From NCBI RefSeq assembly GCF_000526915.1, contig NZ_JAGZ01000007.1, positions 153,268 through 217,267 on the forward strand: DNA of 64,000 nucleotides, given 5' to 3'. The DNA comes from Mycobacterium genavense ATCC 51234. Its GTDB lineage: Bacteria > Actinomycetota > Actinomycetes > Mycobacteriales > Mycobacteriaceae. Positions 46,143 through 54,875 of this stretch are shown here, piece after piece. How positions within the stretch are numbered: position 1 is the stretch's first letter; every line of letters begins with the position of its first letter. The notes beneath the pieces were generated by a model. That model was not told the DNA's origin. It did no database searches and saw nothing but the letters and a program-made list of their open reading frames with translations. The position numbers were made by a program, and so were the translations under genes.

Positions 46143-46884
46143 GCATCTTCCGCGAGGCGCTGAGCAAGCCCACCCCGATCTGGGGCGGGTGGGTCACCGG
46201 CCCGACCCTGATCGGACCGGAGGAATTCGCCCGCGCCGGATACGACTACGTCGGATTCGACGCGCAGCACGGCTATCTCGACGACGCCGACATCGCCGGA
46301 ATATTGCGGCGACTCGAGCAGCTGCCGATCGCCACCGCGGTGCGGTTGCCCAACGCCGCCCCGCGCCGATCGGGCGGGTGCTCGACGCCGGCGCCGACGC
46401 CATCTTCATCGCGATGATCGAGTCGGCGGCGCAGGCCGCCGCGGCGGTGGCCGCCACCCGTTACCCCCCGGTGGGCGTCCGCAGCTTCGGCCCGCTGCGC
46501 GCCGGCCTGGGGCTCGACCCCGCCGCCCACGAGGCACGGGTGAGCGTGTTCGCCATGATCGAAACAGCGGCTGCGCTGGCCGATCTCACCGACATCTGCG
46601 CGGTCGACGGTCTGGCCGGAATTTACATCGGGCCCGCCGATCTGGCTATCTCGATGGGTCATGCCGCCGTCGGATCGACCCGGCACCCGGAGGTACTGGA
46701 CGCGATCGTGAAAATCCAGCGCGTCGCCACCGAAGCCGGACTGGTCACCGGGATCCACGCCAGCGACGGCAAGACCGGTCACGCCATGGCGCAGCTCGGG
46801 TTTCAGATGATCACGCTGGCCGCCGAATCGCAGGCGTTGCGACGCGGCGCGATCGAGCACCTCCGCGAGGCGACCGGGCAATGA
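46139..46884 (+). pseudogene. HpcH/HpaI-type aldolase, frameshifted
   Basis: GTG 46139 overlaps the dehydrogenase stop. MSIFREALSKPTPIWGGWVT, DYVGFDAQHGYLDDADI and ATAVRLPNAAP are class II aldolase features. One base is missing near 46366; the other frame continues APIGRVLDAGADAIFIAMIE, FAMIETAAALADL and GIYIGPADLAISMG (metal Glu/Asp) to the stop at 46884. Members cleave 2-keto-4-hydroxy acids to pyruvate and an aldehyde, or lyse citramalyl-CoA-type esters. Its end overlaps the SnoaL start (ATGA). Confidence 0.87.
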
Positions 46885-47274
46885 GCGACGACGAAGCGGC
46901 GATTCGTGAGCTGATAGCCGGCTATGCACTCGCCCTGGACGGGGGCGACATCGACGCGTGTGTGCAGCTGTTCACCGCGGACGCGGAATTCCTGGTCTAC
47001 GGACGGTCTTTCGCCGGTCATGAAGCCATCGCCAAGATGTTCACCGACGCGCCGCGCGGGCTGCATCTGACCGGGGTGTCGCGCATCGACATCGGCTCCG
47101 ACACCGCGACCGCGCTCGCAGGTCCTGTTCGTCCGGGCCGGCGACCCGCACCTGCGGCCGGCGCTGTACGACCAACTCGTCCGCCGGGACGGCCGGTGGC
47201 GTTTCCGGCAACGCAGATGCCAATTCGTCACCAGCCACGGCCTGTCCGACAGCCCAGAGGTGCCGTCATCATGA
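46881..47274 (+). pseudogene. SnoaL/NTF2-like protein, frameshifted into the next gene
   Basis: ATG 46881 begins MSDDEAAIRELIAGYALALD, a typical bile-acid-dehydratase/SnoaL-like opening, through FTADAEFLVYGRSFAGHEAI. Near 47112 the frame slips; the expected continuation RSQVLFVRAGDPHLRPALYD and DGRWRFRQRRCQFVTSHGL ends at TGA 47272-47274, overlapping the SDR start. In the slipped frame there is no stop, so the N-terminal half runs in frame straight into the SDR gene. Function of the native enzyme unknown (possibly isomerase or dehydratase). Confidence 0.8.
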
Positions 47275-47993
47275 GCGTCGCACTCGTCACCGGCGCCGCG
47301 GGCGGCCAGGGCTGGGCCATCGCGAAAAAACTTCGCGCAGCGGGCTATTCGGTAGCGGCCTGCGACCGCCGGGCCGATGCTATCGCCGAAATGGTCGCCG
47401 AATTGGGCGACGGCCAGGTGATCGCGATCGACCTCGATGTGACCAGCGAACAGCAGTGGCGGGCGGCCGTCGAGACGACGGCCGCGCGACTCGGGCCGTT
47501 GACCGTACTGGTCAACAACGCCGGCGTGCTGCATCGCGCCACGCTGAGCGAGGAGTCCGTCGAGGATTTCGAAAATGCTTGGCGGGTCAATTGTCTGGGC
47601 GCCTTCCTGGGGATGCGTGCCACGCTCAAACAGCTGCGGCAGGCCGAACACGGGGCGATTGTCAACATTTGCAGCACCGGAGCGATCCGCCCCTTCCCTG
47701 CGCATACCGCCTACGGATCGTCGAAGTGGGCGCTGCGGGGGATGATCCAAACCGCGGCGGCCGAGCTCGCCCCGTCCGGGATCCGGGTCAACGCGGTGTT
47801 CCCGGGACCGATCGCGACCTCGATGCTCGACGACGCCACGCAGGCCCGGCTGACGGCGACGGCGACATTCGGGCGGCTGGGACAGCCCACCGAAATCGCC
47901 GACGCGGTCGCGTTCTTGGTGTCGGAGCAGGTGTCGTTCATCACCGGCGCGGAACTGGTCGTCGATGGCGGACAATGCCTACAAATTCGATGA
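47271..47993 (+). CDS. Short-chain dehydrogenase
   Basis: 240 residues from ATG 47271. VTGAAGGQGWAIAKKLRAAG (cofactor loop), LVNNAGVLHRA, NICSTGAIRPFPAHTAYGSSKWALRG with the complete Ser-Tyr-Lys set, and PGPIATSM. Active site intact. It would interconvert alcohol and ketone of the pathway intermediate. It may also be made as the C-terminal half of a fused 370-residue protein because of the upstream frameshift. Confidence 0.9.
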   Translation: MSVALVTGAAGGQGWAIAKKLRAAGYSVAACDRRADAIAEMVAELGDGQVIAIDLDVTSEQQWRAAVETTAARLGPLTVLVNNAGVLHRATLSEESVEDFENAWRVNCLGAFLGMRATLKQLRQAEHGAIVNICSTGAIRPFPAHTAYGSSKWALRGMIQTAAAELAPSGIRVNAVFPGPIATSMLDDATQARLTATATFGRLGQPTEIADAVAFLVSEQVSFITGAELVVDGGQCLQIR

Positions 47994-48000
47994 GGGCGAT

Positions 48001-49290
48001 ATGAAGACGAACTTGTCGGTCGGCATCATCGGTGCCGGCCCGGGCGGGCTGGCACTGGGAATCCTATTGGGCCGCTCCGGGTTGAAGACTTCACCATCTT
48101 CGACCGCGAGGACGACGTCGGCGGCACCTGGCGGATCAACACCTATCCCGGCCTGGCCTGCGACGTCAAGTCGCATCTGTATTCGTTCTCCTTCGACTTG
48201 AATCCGCATTGGTCATGGCTGTGGTCGGCCCAGCCCGAGATCCTCGCCTACTTCGAGCGCTGCGCCGACAAATACGGGCTGCGCCCACACCTGAGGTTGC
48301 GCACCGAAATACAATCGGCGCGTTGGGACGAAGACGCCCAACAGTGGTGCCTGACGACCAGTGCGGGCCGACAGCACCGCTTCGACGTCGTGGTGTCGGC
48401 CGTCGGGTTGTTCACCCGGCCGCAGTTCCCCGAGCTCGTCGAGCAGGAACCGTTCACCGGAACCGTGATGCACTCGTCGCAATGGGACCACTCGCTCGAC
48501 CTGCCGGGCGCCCGGGTAGCGGTGTTGGGCACCGGCTCGACCGCGTCGCAATTACTGCCCGAGCTCGCGAAGGTGGCCGGCCAGGTCTAGTCGGTGCAGC
48601 GCTCGCCGACGTGGATCCTGCCCAAGCCCGATCGGCGCTACACGCCACGGGAGCGCTGGGCCTTCGTCCACCTGCCGGTCGCCAAAAGGCTGTACCGAAC
48701 CCGGCTGTGGCTGCGCAGCGAATCGAACATCTCGGTGATCGAGCACGGTAGCGAGAAGACGTGGGACTTCACCGCGATCGCGCTTGGCCTGCTGGAAAAG
48801 ACGATCGCCGACGAGGATTTGCGGCGGCGGCTGACTCCCGATCACCCGATGGGCTGCAAGCGGCTGGTGTTCTCCTCGGACTACCTGCCCGCGCTGACCC
48901 GGCCCAATGTCGAGGTGGTGTCCAGTCCGGCCCGCTATCTCAAGGCCCGATCCTTCGTGACCGAGGACGGCACTGAACGCGACGTCGACGTCGTGGTCTG
49001 CGCCACCGGCTACGCCGCCGCCGACTATCTCGGGCAGCTGGACGTGACCGGCGAAGACGGCATCACGCTGCGCGAGGTCTGGAGGGACGGGGCGCATGCC
49101 TATCTGGGCATGGCCGTTCCCGGATTTCCGAACTTCTTCATGCTCTACGGGCCGAACACCAATGCCGGCTCCAACAGCGTGATCTTCATGCTGGAAGCGC
49201 AGGCGCGCTACATCGTGCGGGCGTTGAACTACATGCGGCGCCGGGGCAAGACGTATGTGGCGGTGCGGCCGTCGGCGCGGCGGGAGAACG
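48001..49290 (+). pseudogene. FAD-dependent (Baeyer-Villiger-like) monooxygenase, frameshift plus amber stop
   Basis: ATG 48001 begins VGIIGAGPGGLALGILLGRSG (FAD GxGxxG). One base is missing near 48088; the next frame continues EDFTIFDREDDVGGTWRINT and YPGLACDVKSHLYSFSF, typical of FMO/BVMO proteins. TAG at 48588-48590 follows AKVAGQV, where this family has an aromatic before SVQRSPTWILPK. NAD(P) motif VLGTGSTASQLLP is present, as is VVVCATGYAAADYLG. The sequence reaches VAVRPSA and then merges with the hydrolase start, some 50 residues short of the usual C-terminus. At least two lesions, possibly a third deletion. Confidence 0.88.
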
Positions 49291-50213
49291 ATGACCGAGT
49301 TGGACGGGGCCGGGCGGCTGCACCCGGCGCTGCGCGCGGTCGCGACCACCCGAACGGCCTTCTCCCCGGCGGCGATCCAGCAGATGCGCAAGCCGTTCGA
49401 CCTGCGTCGCCGCGACGCCGCCGCACTCACCGAGCTGCCGGGCGTGCAGATCACCAGCGACACCGTCGGCGTCGTGCCCGTCCGCATCTATCGCGACGGC
49501 CCGTCACCGTCACCGGCCGTCGTCTATTGCCACGCAGGCGGATTCGCGCTGGGCAACCTGGACACCGATCACCGACAATGCGCCGAACTTGCCTGCCGCG
49601 GCCGCTGCACGGTGGTGTCGGTCGACTATCGGCTGGCTCCCGAACACCCGTATCCGGCCGCGCTCAACGACGCGATCGCGGTGCTGCGGTGGGTGGCCGG
49701 CAACGCCGCGGAACTGGACGTCGACGCCACTTGGCTGGCCGTCGGGGGCAGCAGCGCCGGGGCCGCCCTGGCCGCATCCATCGCGCAGCGTTGCGCTGAC
49801 GGCTCGCTGCCGCCCGTCACGTTCCAACTGCTGCACCAGCCGGTGCTCGACGACCGCCCTACCGCGTCGAAAGCCGAGTTTCGCACCAGCCCGGCCTTCG
49901 ACTTCGAGGCGGCCGAACGGATGTGGCGCTACTACCTGGGCCGGCGGCCGGCCTCGCCGGATACCGTGCCGGCGCGCCGCGCCGAATTGCGCTGCCTACC
50001 ACCGACTTGATCACCTGCGCGGAGATCGACCCGTTCCGCGACGAGGCGATCGCCTACGCGCAACGGCTGCTGCACGCCGGCGTGTCCACCGAACTGCACG
50101 TGTTCGAGCGGACCTGCCACGGCTTCGATTCGCTGCTGCCCGACTGGTCGGAGTCCCAGCGGCTGTTCACCCTGCAAGGCGCCGCGCTGACCAACGCCTT
50201 CTCCGGCACCTAG
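49291..50213 (+). pseudogene. Alpha/beta hydrolase (HSL/acetyl-hydrolase family), frameshifted
   Basis: ATG 49291 begins MTELDGAGRLHPALRAVATT. VVYCHAGGFALGN is the oxyanion HGGG-like motif, VGGSSAGAALAASIA the nucleophile GxSxG. Near 49992 one base is missing; the other frame continues LPTTDLITCAEIDPFRDEAIAY (acid residue) and TCHGFDSLLPDW (catalytic His) to TAG at 50213. It would hydrolyse an ester or lactone, a fitting partner for the monooxygenase in front. The surviving frame lacks the Asp and His of the triad. Confidence 0.88.
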
Positions 50214-50248
50214 CCGGACGCCTTGCCCAAACGTGTTGGAATACCACC

Positions 50249-50716
50249 ATGGCTACGATTCCGCCGGCGCCCGAGCGGCTCACCAGCAGCGACTTCCCGG
50301 TGCGGTGGCCGGTGGGCACCCGGTGGGCCGACAACGACATGTTCGGCCACCTCAACAACGCGGTCTACTACCAGTTGTTCGACACCGCCATCAATGCCTG
50401 GATCACGATCGGCACCGGGGTTGACCCGACCACGATGCCGGCGCTGAACGTCGTCGCCGAGTCGGGCTATCGCTACTTCTCCGAACTGCAATTCCCGCAA
50501 AGCCTCGAAGTCGGCCTGGCGGTGACCCGGCTGGGTCGCAGCAGCGTCACCTACCGGCTCGGCGTGTTCGAGTCCACAGACGGCCACGAGCCGCGACCGG
50601 TCACCGCGCTCGGCCATTGGGTGCATGTCTACGTCGACCGCACCAGTCGCAAACCCGTCGAAATTCCCGACCCGATCCGAGCCCTGCTGTCGACGGCGAC
50701 GGTTGAGCCGAGATAG
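50249..50716 (+). CDS. 4-hydroxybenzoyl-CoA thioesterase-like protein (Rv0163 type)
   Basis: 155 residues. RWADNDMFGHLNNAVYYQLFDTAINAW carries the 4HBT catalytic Asp/His motif (DxxxHxNN). A single hotdog domain would act as a tetramer to hydrolyse an acyl-CoA. Followed 43 bp later by the TB18.5-like gene. Intact. Confidence 0.9.
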   Translation: MATIPPAPERLTSSDFPVRWPVGTRWADNDMFGHLNNAVYYQLFDTAINAWITIGTGVDPTTMPALNVVAESGYRYFSELQFPQSLEVGLAVTRLGRSSVTYRLGVFESTDGHEPRPVTALGHWVHVYVDRTSRKPVEIPDPIRALLSTATVEPR

Positions 50717-50759
50717 CGCCCCGCGCTGGGGCTTTCGCACACCCCGCTATGCTTCGCCC

Positions 50760-51200
50760 ATGCCCGTTTTGAGCAAGACCGTCGAGGTCGACGCCGACGC
50801 CGCCGCGATCATGGCCATCGTCGCCGATTTCGAGCGGTACCCGGAGTGGAGCGACGGGGCAAAGGGCTGCTTGGTGCTGGCGCGCTACGACGACGGCCGG
50901 CCCAGCCAGATTCGCCTGGACGCCGCCTACCAGGGGTTCGAGGGTGTCTTCATTCAGGCCATCTACTACCCGGCCCCGAATCAGATTCAGACCGTGCTGC
51001 AGCAGGGCGAGCTGTTCAAGAAACAGGAGCAGCTGTTCAGCGTGGTGGAACTGGGCGCCTCGAGCCTGCTGACGGTCGACATCGACGTCGAACCGTCGAT
51101 GCCGGTGCCCGCGCCGATGGTCAAGATGATGCTGAACAACGTGCTCGATCATCTCGCGGAGAACCTCAAGAAGCGCGCCGAACAGCTGGCCGCCAGTTAG
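50760..51200 (+). CDS. TB18.5: SRPBCC/START-like lipid-binding protein (TB18.5, Rv0164 type)
   Basis: 146 residues from ATG 50760 (MPVLSKTVEVDADAAAIMAI); an upstream start would add about 15 residues and would match the longer M. tuberculosis protein. Helix-grip fold pattern: VADFERYPEWSDGAKG, ARYDDGRPSQIRLDAAYQG, YPAPNQIQTVLQQGELFK, and a long C-terminal helix. Such proteins bind hydrophobic ligands; TB18.5 is known as a T-cell antigen. Intact. Confidence 0.9.
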   Translation: MPVLSKTVEVDADAAAIMAIVADFERYPEWSDGAKGCLVLARYDDGRPSQIRLDAAYQGFEGVFIQAIYYPAPNQIQTVLQQGELFKKQEQLFSVVELGASSLLTVDIDVEPSMPVPAPMVKMMLNNVLDHLAENLKKRAEQLAAS

Positions 51201-51237
51201 CGACCAGCCGACGCCGATCTCGACGGAAAGGTCGAGG

Positions 51238-52006
51238 CTAACCGAAAACGCCGGCGTCGTTTAGCATTTCGGTCAGCCGCTGCGCCGCGTCGGTGAACTG
51301 CCACACCGTGTGCTCGATCACCGCGGGCGTATCGCGGCGGCGCAGCGCGGCGATCAGCTGCCGGTGATTCTCCACCGCGGCGACACCCCAGTGCGGATCG
51401 CCGGCGTACACCAGCACCGGCATATACCGGGCGGCGTTGAGCAGGAACCAGGCCAGTTTGATCCGTCCGCTGGCCTGGTTGAACACGCGGTGGAACGAGA
51501 ACTCGATGCCCGCGATGGTCTCCGGGTCGCTGGAACCGACGGCCGCCGCGAGCGAATTGTTGATCCGCTCCAGCTCGTCGATCTCGGCGTCGGTGATGTG
51601 CGAGGTGGCCGCCCCGGCCAGCTCCTTGGCGATGGTGGCCTGCAGCCAGAAAATGTCGTCGATGTCCTGCCGGGTCAACGGCAGCACGACGTGGCCGCGG
51701 TGCGGCTCCAGCTGCACCATGCCCTCACCGCGCAGCTTCAACAGTGCCTCGCGCACCGGCGTGACGCTGACCCCGAGTTCGGCCGCGGTCTCGTCGAGGC
51801 GTATGAAGGTCCCCGGGCGCAGTGCCCCGGACATGATCGCCGCCCGCAGATGGCCCGCGACCCCACGGCAGGCGGCGACAGCTGCGCCGGGCGCAGCTGT
51901 CGGACGAGGTCGCGGGCCATCTGCGGGCGGCGATCATGTCCGACAGCTGCGCCCGGCGCAGCTGTCGCCGCCTGCCGTGGGGTCGCGTTGATAGGGGTAC
52001 GTTCAC
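51238..52006 (-). pseudogene. mce1R: Mce1R (GntR/FadR family repressor) disrupted by inverted duplication
   Basis: GTG 52006 reads MNVPLSTRPHGRRRQLRRAQ then LSD, and the body resumes at MSGALRPGTFIRLDETAAEL (51834), then GVSVTPVREALLKLRGEGMVQ (winged helix) and an FCD-type effector domain. Between them lies an 80-bp segment in inverted orientation, a net gain of about 73 bp, which destroys the frame and the first wHTH helix (expected LSDEVAGHLRAAIMSG). Translation restarting at ATG 51834 would make a 198-residue protein without that helix. Mce1R represses the mce1 operon in M. tuberculosis. Position (Rv0165c) fits. Confidence 0.9.
51828..51987. repeat. Overlapping inverted repeats (35 bp and 50 bp arms) inside mce1R
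   Basis: 51828-51862 is the exact reverse complement of 51908-51942, and 51856-51905 is the exact reverse complement of 51938-51987. The central block carries the native mce1R order (A-GAG-B) on the opposite strand, inserted between A and B of the original: A, inverted (A-GAG-B), B. This geometry is that of a template-switch event. The region could fold into cruciforms. Confidence 0.92.
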
Positions 52007-52074
52007 GTCGGTGGCCGGGGCTTTCGGTGGCGTTTTTCAGGGCGTATCGGGTCTTGTCATCATGGCGGGGAGGC

Positions 52075-52100
52075 CATAGTGTGACCCACACAACACTATG
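52075..52100. promoter_or_regulatory. CATAGTG/CACTATG dyad upstream of fadD5, candidate Mce1R operator
   Basis: CATAGTG (52075-52081) and CACTATG (52094-52100) are a perfect 7-bp inverted repeat with TGACCCACACAA between, in the mce1R-fadD5 divergent gap, 55 bp before the fadD5 start. Placement between a GntR regulator and its known target suggests the Mce1R site. Not proven. Confidence 0.5.
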
Positions 52101-52154
52101 TTTTATCAAATATCAACCTGTCGCAAGCGGTGCGCGAGTGAAGGGAAGGCATAG

Positions 52155-53813
52155 TTGATCGCGCAACTTGCCAGCCACGAGGCACGAGCGTCGCAGCCGT
52201 CACACCCGAACGAGCAGCCGTACCTGGCCCGCCGCCAGAACTGGGTCAACCAGCTCGAGCGGCACGCGTTGATGCAGCCGCAGGGCGCCGCGCTGCGGTT
52301 CACCGGCCGCACGCTGACCTGGGCTGACCTGCAGCGACGCGTGAGCGCGCTGGCCGCTGCGCTGCATCGTCGAGGCGTTGGCTTTGGCGACCGGGTGATG
52401 ATCCTGATGCTCAACCGCCCCGAGTTCGTCGAGGCGATGCTGGCCATCAACATGCTCGGCGCCATCGCGGTGCCGCTGAACTTCCGGCTGACCCCGTCGG
52501 AGATCGCCTTTCTGGTCGAGGACTGCGAGGCGCGGGTGATGGTCACCGAGGCGGTGCTGGCCGCGGTCGCCACCGGGGTCCGCGACACCCAGCCGCTGCT
52601 CGGAACGGTAGTCGTGGCCGGCGGCGCCGGCGACGACCATGTGCTCGGCTACGAAGACCTGATCGACGAGCCGGGCGATGCGGTCGAGCCGGTGGACGTC
52701 CCGAACGACTCGCCGGCGCTGATCATGTACACCTCGGGCACCACCGGGCGTCCCAAGGTCGCGGTGCTCACCCACACCAACTTGACCGGGCAGACGATGA
52801 CCGGGCTTTACACCAACGGCGCCGACATCAACAACGACGTCGGTTTCGTCGGTGTCCCGCTATTCCACATCGCCGGTGTCGGCAACCTGCTGGGCGGGCT
52901 GCTGCTGGGCCTGCCCACGGTCATCTATCCCCTGGGGGCGTTCGACCCGGGCCAGCTGCTCGACGTGCTGGCCGCCGAAAAGGTCACGGGCATCTTCCTG
53001 GTCCCCGCCCAATGGCAGGCCGTCTGCGCCGAGCAGCACGCCCGCCCTCGCGATCTGAAGCTGCGGATCATGTCGTGGGGCGCCGCGCCGGCGCCGGACG
53101 CGCTGCTGCGGGAGATGTCGGTGACGTTCCCCGGCACCCAAATCCTGGCCGCGTTCGGCCAGACCGAAATGTCCCCGGTCACCTGCATGCTGCTCGGCGA
53201 GGACGCGATCCGGAAGCGCGGATCGGTCGGCAAGGTGATCCCGACGGTCGCGGCGCGCGTCGTCGACGAAAACATGAACGACGTGCCGACCGGTGAGGTC
53301 GGCGAAATCGTCTATCGCGCACCGACTTTGATGAGCGGCTACTGGAACAACCCGGAAGCCACCGCGGAGGCGTTCGCGGGCGGCTGGTTCCATTCCGGCG
53401 ACCTCGTCCGGATGGACGACGAGGGCTACGTCTGGGTGGTGGACCGCAAGAAGGACATGATCATCTCCGGCGGCGAGAACATCTACTGCGCCGAAGTGGA
53501 GAACGTTCTGGCCGGCCATCCCGACATCGTGGAGGTCGCGGTCATCGGCCGCGCTCACGAGAAGTGGGGTGAGGTGCCGATCGCCGTCGCGGCGGTCAGC
53601 GTCGAGGGCCTGGGGTTGGAAGACCTGGACGAATTCCTGACCGAGCGGCTGGCCCGCTACAAGCATCCCAAGGCGCTCGAGATCGTCGACGCATTGCCCT
53701 GCAACCCGGCCGGCAAGGTTCTCAAAACTGAGCTGCGGGTTCGCTACGGAGCGGTCGACATAGCTCAAAAGCGGGCTACTTCAAGGGATTTCACGCCAAG
53801 AGAGGAAGGCTGA
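52155..53813 (+). CDS. fadD5: Acyl-CoA synthetase FadD5
   Basis: 552 residues from TTG 52155 with AAGGGAAGG upstream; nearly the length of M. tuberculosis FadD5 (554). AMP-binding motif ALIMYTSGTTGRPK, FGQTEMSPVT, HSGDLVRMDDEGYVWVVDRKKDMI and the catalytic Lys region NPAGKVLKTELR. It adenylates a carboxylic acid and joins it to CoA; in the mce1 operon it is thought to activate imported or recycled mycolic/fatty acids. First gene of the operon. Intact. Confidence 0.96.
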   Translation: MIAQLASHEARASQPSHPNEQPYLARRQNWVNQLERHALMQPQGAALRFTGRTLTWADLQRRVSALAAALHRRGVGFGDRVMILMLNRPEFVEAMLAINMLGAIAVPLNFRLTPSEIAFLVEDCEARVMVTEAVLAAVATGVRDTQPLLGTVVVAGGAGDDHVLGYEDLIDEPGDAVEPVDVPNDSPALIMYTSGTTGRPKVAVLTHTNLTGQTMTGLYTNGADINNDVGFVGVPLFHIAGVGNLLGGLLLGLPTVIYPLGAFDPGQLLDVLAAEKVTGIFLVPAQWQAVCAEQHARPRDLKLRIMSWGAAPAPDALLREMSVTFPGTQILAAFGQTEMSPVTCMLLGEDAIRKRGSVGKVIPTVAARVVDENMNDVPTGEVGEIVYRAPTLMSGYWNNPEATAEAFAGGWFHSGDLVRMDDEGYVWVVDRKKDMIISGGENIYCAEVENVLAGHPDIVEVAVIGRAHEKWGEVPIAVAAVSVEGLGLEDLDEFLTERLARYKHPKALEIVDALPCNPAGKVLKTELRVRYGAVDIAQKRATSRDFTPREEG

Positions 53814-54058
53814 CAGAAACTGCAACGTTTGCCCGTTGTTGACGAAGGGTTAATTGTGCGGATGCGGTTCACACCTGCTTGGCCATCGGGTACATTCCTG
53901 TGGTCTCCGTTACTACTTGCCAGTAGGGAGTCGGTGATCACACATGTGGGTCCGGGGCAAGGTGGGGGTTCCCCCAGCCGCCCGACGGCGAAGGGGAGGG
54001 GCGTGCGACACGATTCGCCGCGCCGTCAATCGCGCGGCGCCGGCATGAGGGGGCAGAG
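53814..54058. other. Gap between fadD5 and yrbE1A
   Basis: 245 bp with no convincing gene. A short strong hairpin TGGGGG-TT-CCCCCA is at 53963-53976, possibly an attenuator or internal promoter border. In M. tuberculosis the corresponding gap is also non-coding. Confidence 0.55.
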
Positions 54059-54874
54059 GTGACGTCGACGTCGACCGGCGGGCGGGGCCCCTACATGGTC
54101 GGCTACCTACGTGACCAGCTCGAGACGCCGCTGACCCTGATCGGCGGGTTTTTCCGGATGTGCGTGCTGACCGGAAAAGCGTTGTTTCGCTGGCCGTTTC
54201 AGTGGCGTGAGTTTGTGTTGCAGTGTTGGTTCATCATGCGGGTGGCGTTTTTGCCGACGGTGTTCGTCTCGATTCCGTTGACGGTGTTGTTGATCTTCAC
54301 GCTGAATGTGTTGTTGGCCCAGTTCGGTGCGGCTGATTTGTCCGGGGCGGGTGCGGCGATCGGTGCGGTGACCCAGTTGGGTCCGTTGACCACGGTGTTG
54401 GTGGTCGCCGGTGCGGGGTCGACGGCGATTTGTGCGGATTTGGGTGCGCGCACCATTCGCGAGGAGATCGACGCGATGGAGGTGCTGGGTATCGACCCGA
54501 TCCATCGGCTGGTGGTGCCGCGGGTGATCGCGGCGACGTTGGTCGCCACGCTGCTCAACGGCCTGGTGATCACGGTCGGGCTGGTGGGTGGCTATTTGTT
54601 CGGGGTGTATTTGCAGAATGTTTCCGGTGGTGCGTATCTGGCGACGTTGACCACAATCACGGGTCTGCCGGAGGTGGTGATCGCGACGGTCAAGGCCGCG
54701 ACGTTCGGGTTGATCGCCGGGCTGGTCGGCTGTTATCGCGGGCTGACGGTGCGGGGGGGTTCCAAGGGGTTGGGGACGGCGGTCAACGAGACCGTGGTGT
54801 TGTGTGTGGTCGCGTTGTACGCGGTGAACGTGGTGTTGACCACGATCGGGGTGCGGTTTGGGACGGGACGCTGA
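54059..54874 (+). CDS. yrbE1A: Mce1 permease YrbE1A
   Basis: 271 residues from GTG 54059 (GGGGCAGAG upstream). MlaE-like permease: REEIDAMEVLGIDPIHRLVVPRV is the family EExDAxxxxG motif, with about six hydrophobic segments (LPTVFVSIPLTVLLIFTLNV, ATLLNGLVITVGLVGGYLF, LCVVALYAVNVVLTTIGV). With YrbE1B it forms the inner-membrane channel of the Mce1 lipid importer. Intact. Confidence 0.96.
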   Translation: MTSTSTGGRGPYMVGYLRDQLETPLTLIGGFFRMCVLTGKALFRWPFQWREFVLQCWFIMRVAFLPTVFVSIPLTVLLIFTLNVLLAQFGAADLSGAGAAIGAVTQLGPLTTVLVVAGAGSTAICADLGARTIREEIDAMEVLGIDPIHRLVVPRVIAATLVATLLNGLVITVGLVGGYLFGVYLQNVSGGAYLATLTTITGLPEVVIATVKAATFGLIAGLVGCYRGLTVRGGSKGLGTAVNETVVLCVVALYAVNVVLTTIGVRFGTGR

Positions 54875-54875
54875 G

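Noticed and set aside
53829..54062. A 77-codon frame between fadD5 and yrbE1A
   Set aside because: No ribosome site or recognisable sequence; the segment contains a hairpin and matches a non-coding gap in M. tuberculosis.
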